In this document: piece by piece, positions 61,577 to 64,000 of the stretch
How the letters are laid out: every line of letters begins with the position of its first letter
Position numbering within the stretch: position 1 is the first letter of the stretch
Notes under the pieces: model-generated
Database searches by the model: none
What the model saw: only the letters and a program-made list of their open reading frames with translations
Told to the model about the DNA's origin: nothing
Translations under genes and position numbers: made by a program
NCBI RefSeq assembly: GCF_000484535.1
Contig: NC_022600.1
Coordinates: forward strand, 1,116,001-1,180,000
Direction: 5' to 3'
DNA length: 64,000 bases
Source: Gloeobacter kilaueensis JS1
Lineage (GTDB): Bacteria; Cyanobacteriota; Cyanobacteriia; Gloeobacterales; Gloeobacteraceae

Positions 61577-63772
61577 TCAGGGACTGGTGTTCAGTAGCAC
61601 CGAGACGTTGAGCGAGAATTCGTTAGCGGTGGCAAGATCCAAGCGCCTATCGCCGTCGAGGTCTGCGACTACGATCGCCCGCGAAGCGGCAGCCGCGACA
61701 GCAAAGCGTCCCGAGAGGGCAAATGTGCCCCGGCCATCGTTTGCAAGTACCACCGCCGCATTCGCTCCTCCGTCGGCCAGCACCAGATCCAGATCGCCGT
61801 CGCCGTCTAGATCTCCCTGGGCAATCGACTGCAGGTAATCCCCGATCTTGAGAGTGGTCTGGGGAGCAAAGGTGCCGTCGCCGTTGTTGAGCAGTACCGA
61901 GGCGGTGTTGGTGTTGGCACCGGCAATGTCGATATCGCCGTCGCCGTCGAAGTCTCCAGCCGTCAATTCGTTAGAGTTAGCAGAGAGGGTAGCGGCAGCG
62001 ACAAAATTGCCACCACCAGTATTGGCAAACAGGTGGATGGTGCCAGGAACGCCCACGGCCAGATCGTTGTCGCCGTCGCCGTCGAAGTCGGCAATCGCCA
62101 CCGCCTCGCTGTTGCCGCTGACGGCGAGCGAACGCACGGCAAAGTTGCCCGTGCCGTCGTTGGTGAGCAGATCGACGCGGTAGCTGCCCCTGTTGCCGAC
62201 CACCAGATCGAGATCGCCGTCACCGTCAAGATCTCCCTGAGCAATCGTTACCAGGTTGTCTGCTACGGTCACAGAGATAGCAGGAGCGAAGCTGCCGCTG
62301 CCGTTGTTCTTTAAGATCGCAACCTGGCCATCGCCAGTCCCGGAGACGTTGCCAAAAGCGGCGACTGCCAGATCGGTGTCACCGTCGCCGTCGAGATCGC
62401 CCGCTGCAATGGCGTAGGGCCGATAGATATCAGCTTGAATCGAACTGGTGCTGAACTGGGCCGTACCGTTGTTGGTGAGGACCGAAACATCGTCTCTGTC
62501 GTTGCTGTACACCGAAAACTCAGTAGCGGCGAGCAGATCGTTGTCGCCGTCGCCGTCGATATCCCCGGCGGCGACCGCCACGGGCTGACCGACAGTGGCG
62601 AAGGTCCGGGCCGCAACCAGCGTGCCATTGCCATTGCCCCGGAGCACCACTGCGCTATTGGCGAACAGGTCCGTTACAGCCACGTCCAGTTTGCCGTCGC
62701 CGTTGAGATCCGCAGCCACCACCGAAAAAAGCGCGTCTCCAGCCGCACTGAGCGAGGGAGCGCCAAAACTACCCCTGCCGTTGTTCTTGAGCACCGATAC
62801 GCTCTCAGAAAGACCGTTGGCTGTCACCACATCGAGGTCGCCGTCGCCGTCGAGATCGCCCAGAGTCAGAGCGTAGGGTGCCTCCGCGCCGACAGCGAAG
62901 TTCCGGCGCGCCGCAAAAGTGCCGTTTCCCTTATTGAGCAGGACGGAGATTGTTGCGTCGGTCTGGTTGACGGTGACTAGATCCAGATCGCCGTCGCCGT
63001 CGAGGTCGCCACTTTTGATCTCCAGCGGCTTGTCATCTACCGGCAGAGTCCGCGCTACAGTGAAGCTGCCGTTGCCGGAGTTGCGCAGGAGCGAGACGGT
63101 ACTCGGTTCTGCCGGAACAAATTGATCGGCGTTGCTGGTGGCCAGGTCGATGTCGCCGTCGCGGTCAAAATCGCCCGCCACGATGTCCGCCGGGTAGTTG
63201 CCTGTCGCAAACAGCCGGGCCGTAGCAAAGGTACCGTTGCCGTTGCCCGTCAGCACCGAAATATTGTCGGAGGCCGAGTTGGCCGTAGCCAGATCGAGTT
63301 TGCCGTCGCCGTTGAGATCGGCGGCGACGATCGCGACGGGAATATTGCCGCCCACATCGAAGTTGCGCCGCAACCCAAACGTGCCATCCCCCCGGTTGAG
63401 GAGAATCGATACGGTGTTATACGAACCGCGCAAGGCAGGATTGGCGGTGGCGATATCGAGGTCGCCGTCACCGTCGAAATCTCCAAGGGTCGCTGTTACT
63501 GGGCTGTAACCGGTCTTGAAGGATTGGGCACTGAAGCTGCCACCGCTATTTTTGAGGACGGTAACGGTGTTGTACGGTATACCGTTGACCGTCACCAGAT
63601 CGATGTCGCCGTCGCCGTCGAGGTCGCCTTTGGCGACGAACTCGGGCCCAGGTCCAGCCGAAAAAGAACTGGCCGCCGCAAAACTGATCTGAGCTGCCAC
63701 TGGCCTTGCTCCCAGGCTGAGCGTTGCAGCCAGCCCCACCAACCAGTAGCGCCATCGAGGCGAGAAGACCAT
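61577..63772 (-). CDS. Secreted FG-GAP/VCBS repeat protein (14 repeats)
   Basis: The 731-residue protein has a signal peptide (about 1-28, ARPVAAQ) and 14 FG-GAP repeats, each with a calcium loop of the form GDLDGDGDLDLVT (variants DLNGDGKLDLA, DFDRDGDIDLA). Fourteen repeats fit two seven-bladed propellers. The last repeat is degenerate (DLDGDRRLDLA). It is probably an exported calcium-binding surface protein. The DNA shows a recurring 20-odd-base GC-rich tract (tcgccgtcgccgtcgaggt) from the loop codons. Confidence 0.85.
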   Translation of the reverse strand: MVFSPRWRYWLVGLAATLSLGARPVAAQISFAAASSFSAGPGPEFVAKGDLDGDGDIDLVTVNGIPYNTVTVLKNSGGSFSAQSFKTGYSPVTATLGDFDGDGDLDIATANPALRGSYNTVSILLNRGDGTFGLRRNFDVGGNIPVAIVAADLNGDGKLDLATANSASDNISVLTGNGNGTFATARLFATGNYPADIVAGDFDRDGDIDLATSNADQFVPAEPSTVSLLRNSGNGSFTVARTLPVDDKPLEIKSGDLDGDGDLDLVTVNQTDATISVLLNKGNGTFAARRNFAVGAEAPYALTLGDLDGDGDLDVVTANGLSESVSVLKNNGRGSFGAPSLSAAGDALFSVVAADLNGDGKLDVAVTDLFANSAVVLRGNGNGTLVAARTFATVGQPVAVAAGDIDGDGDNDLLAATEFSVYSNDRDDVSVLTNNGTAQFSTSSIQADIYRPYAIAAGDLDGDGDTDLAVAAFGNVSGTGDGQVAILKNNGSGSFAPAISVTVADNLVTIAQGDLDGDGDLDLVVGNRGSYRVDLLTNDGTGNFAVRSLAVSGNSEAVAIADFDGDGDNDLAVGVPGTIHLFANTGGGNFVAAATLSANSNELTAGDFDGDGDIDIAGANTNTASVLLNNGDGTFAPQTTLKIGDYLQSIAQGDLDGDGDLDLVLADGGANAAVVLANDGRGTFALSGRFAVAAAASRAIVVADLDGDRRLDLATANEFSLNVSVLLNTSP

Positions 63773-63926
63773 GACTTATTCTCCAAGCGCCGACCGAATT
63801 GTACCCGTCGGACAGCGACAAGCTATGCAGCCTGCAACACTCGAAGTGTTTTTGTCAGCTTCTGCAGACACTTGATTTTTTTCAAGCCGCTATCGGCTCC
63901 TTCTGCGATCAGGCTATGCTGCAGCC

Positions 63927-64000
63927 ATGCAGCCAGCAATTACGATCGTCGGTCTTGGCCCCGGTGCGCCAGAGCATCTCACCCGGCAGGCTCTGGAGGC
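63927..64000 (+). CDS. Start of tetrapyrrole-methylase/MazG-type protein (partial)
   Basis: Only the first 24 codons are in the window: QPAITIVGLGPGAPEHLTRQ. The IVGLGPGxPExLT motif is the SAM-binding N-terminus of tetrapyrrole methylase-like domains; in cyanobacteria the arrangement with LTRQALEA often belongs to the MazG/YabN pyrophosphohydrolase. ATG 63927 is used. The rest is outside the window. Confidence 0.55.
   Translation, partial: MQPAITIVGLGPGAPEHLTRQALE

Noticed and set aside
61577-63772. Regularly spaced GC-rich repeats resembling a CRISPR-like array
   Set aside because: Spacing is about 150 nt and the units encode calcium loops in an intact reading frame. No spacer-repeat structure.

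Overview
The window reads as chromosomal DNA of an early-branching, GC-rich cyanobacterium, most likely a Gloeobacter relative. Cyanobacterial markers are the dark-operative protochlorophyllide reductase subunit ChlB, a nitrate-reductase-associated NarM-type protein, cyanophycinase, a DUF2808 protein, a group 2 sigma factor, a three-repeat ribosomal protein S1, RibBA with a long C-terminal extension, and a RarA-methyltransferase fusion. The genus is inferred from the gene mix and base composition and was not tested by comparison.

Layout. 1-10.5 kb is housekeeping: a membrane-anchored TolB-like/TPR protein cut by the left edge, an M61 peptidase, YggT, deoC with an aspartic protease-ankyrin gene, a BAX inhibitor-1 homologue, exodeoxyribonuclease III, a phosphoesterase and secA. 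10.5-16.5 kb is a six-gene stress-signalling operon on the minus strand: RsbR, RsbS, RsbT, an HATPase-PP2C protein and two hybrid histidine kinases. 16.6-29.8 kb carries rpsA-ribBA, a pentapeptide-repeat protein, purK-purE, a Kelch protein, ribD and rarA. 29.9-36.2 kb is a minus-strand operon in which cyanophycinase is followed by a complete oppABCDF peptide importer; it suggests coupled use of cyanophycin-derived dipeptides. 36.3-42.2 kb holds an orphan OmpR-type regulator, a divergent SDR/marR pair with a clear operator, an orphan PotD-like protein, an epimerase-XerC-like pair with a degenerate recombinase active site, and a small membrane protein resembling transmembrane terpene cyclases. 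42.3-47.9 kb has ylxR-infB and a TonB-dependent receptor with a PepSY-like secreted protein.

From about 48 to 51.4 kb the sequence is accessory. An AT-rich patch carries an antitoxin-like/PIN pair whose PIN gene is broken by an in-frame TGA. A 53-bp repeat of the TonB receptor 3' end lies on the far side of that patch. A Uma2 gene and an apparently intact IS110 transposase follow, the latter with a structured non-coding leader that could encode a bridge RNA. 51.4-64 kb returns to core-type genes: narM, a PstS-like protein with an N-terminal cysteine module, a phosphoesterase with a coiled-coil insertion, chlB, a beta-propeller/CsgG-like fusion, an AI-2E family permease, a sigma factor, a 14-repeat FG-GAP protein, and the first codons of a tetrapyrrole-methylase/MazG-type gene at the right edge.

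Genes are tightly packed, with many 1-20 nt overlaps within operons and convergent ends separated by only a few bases. No rRNA, tRNA or CRISPR array was recognised.
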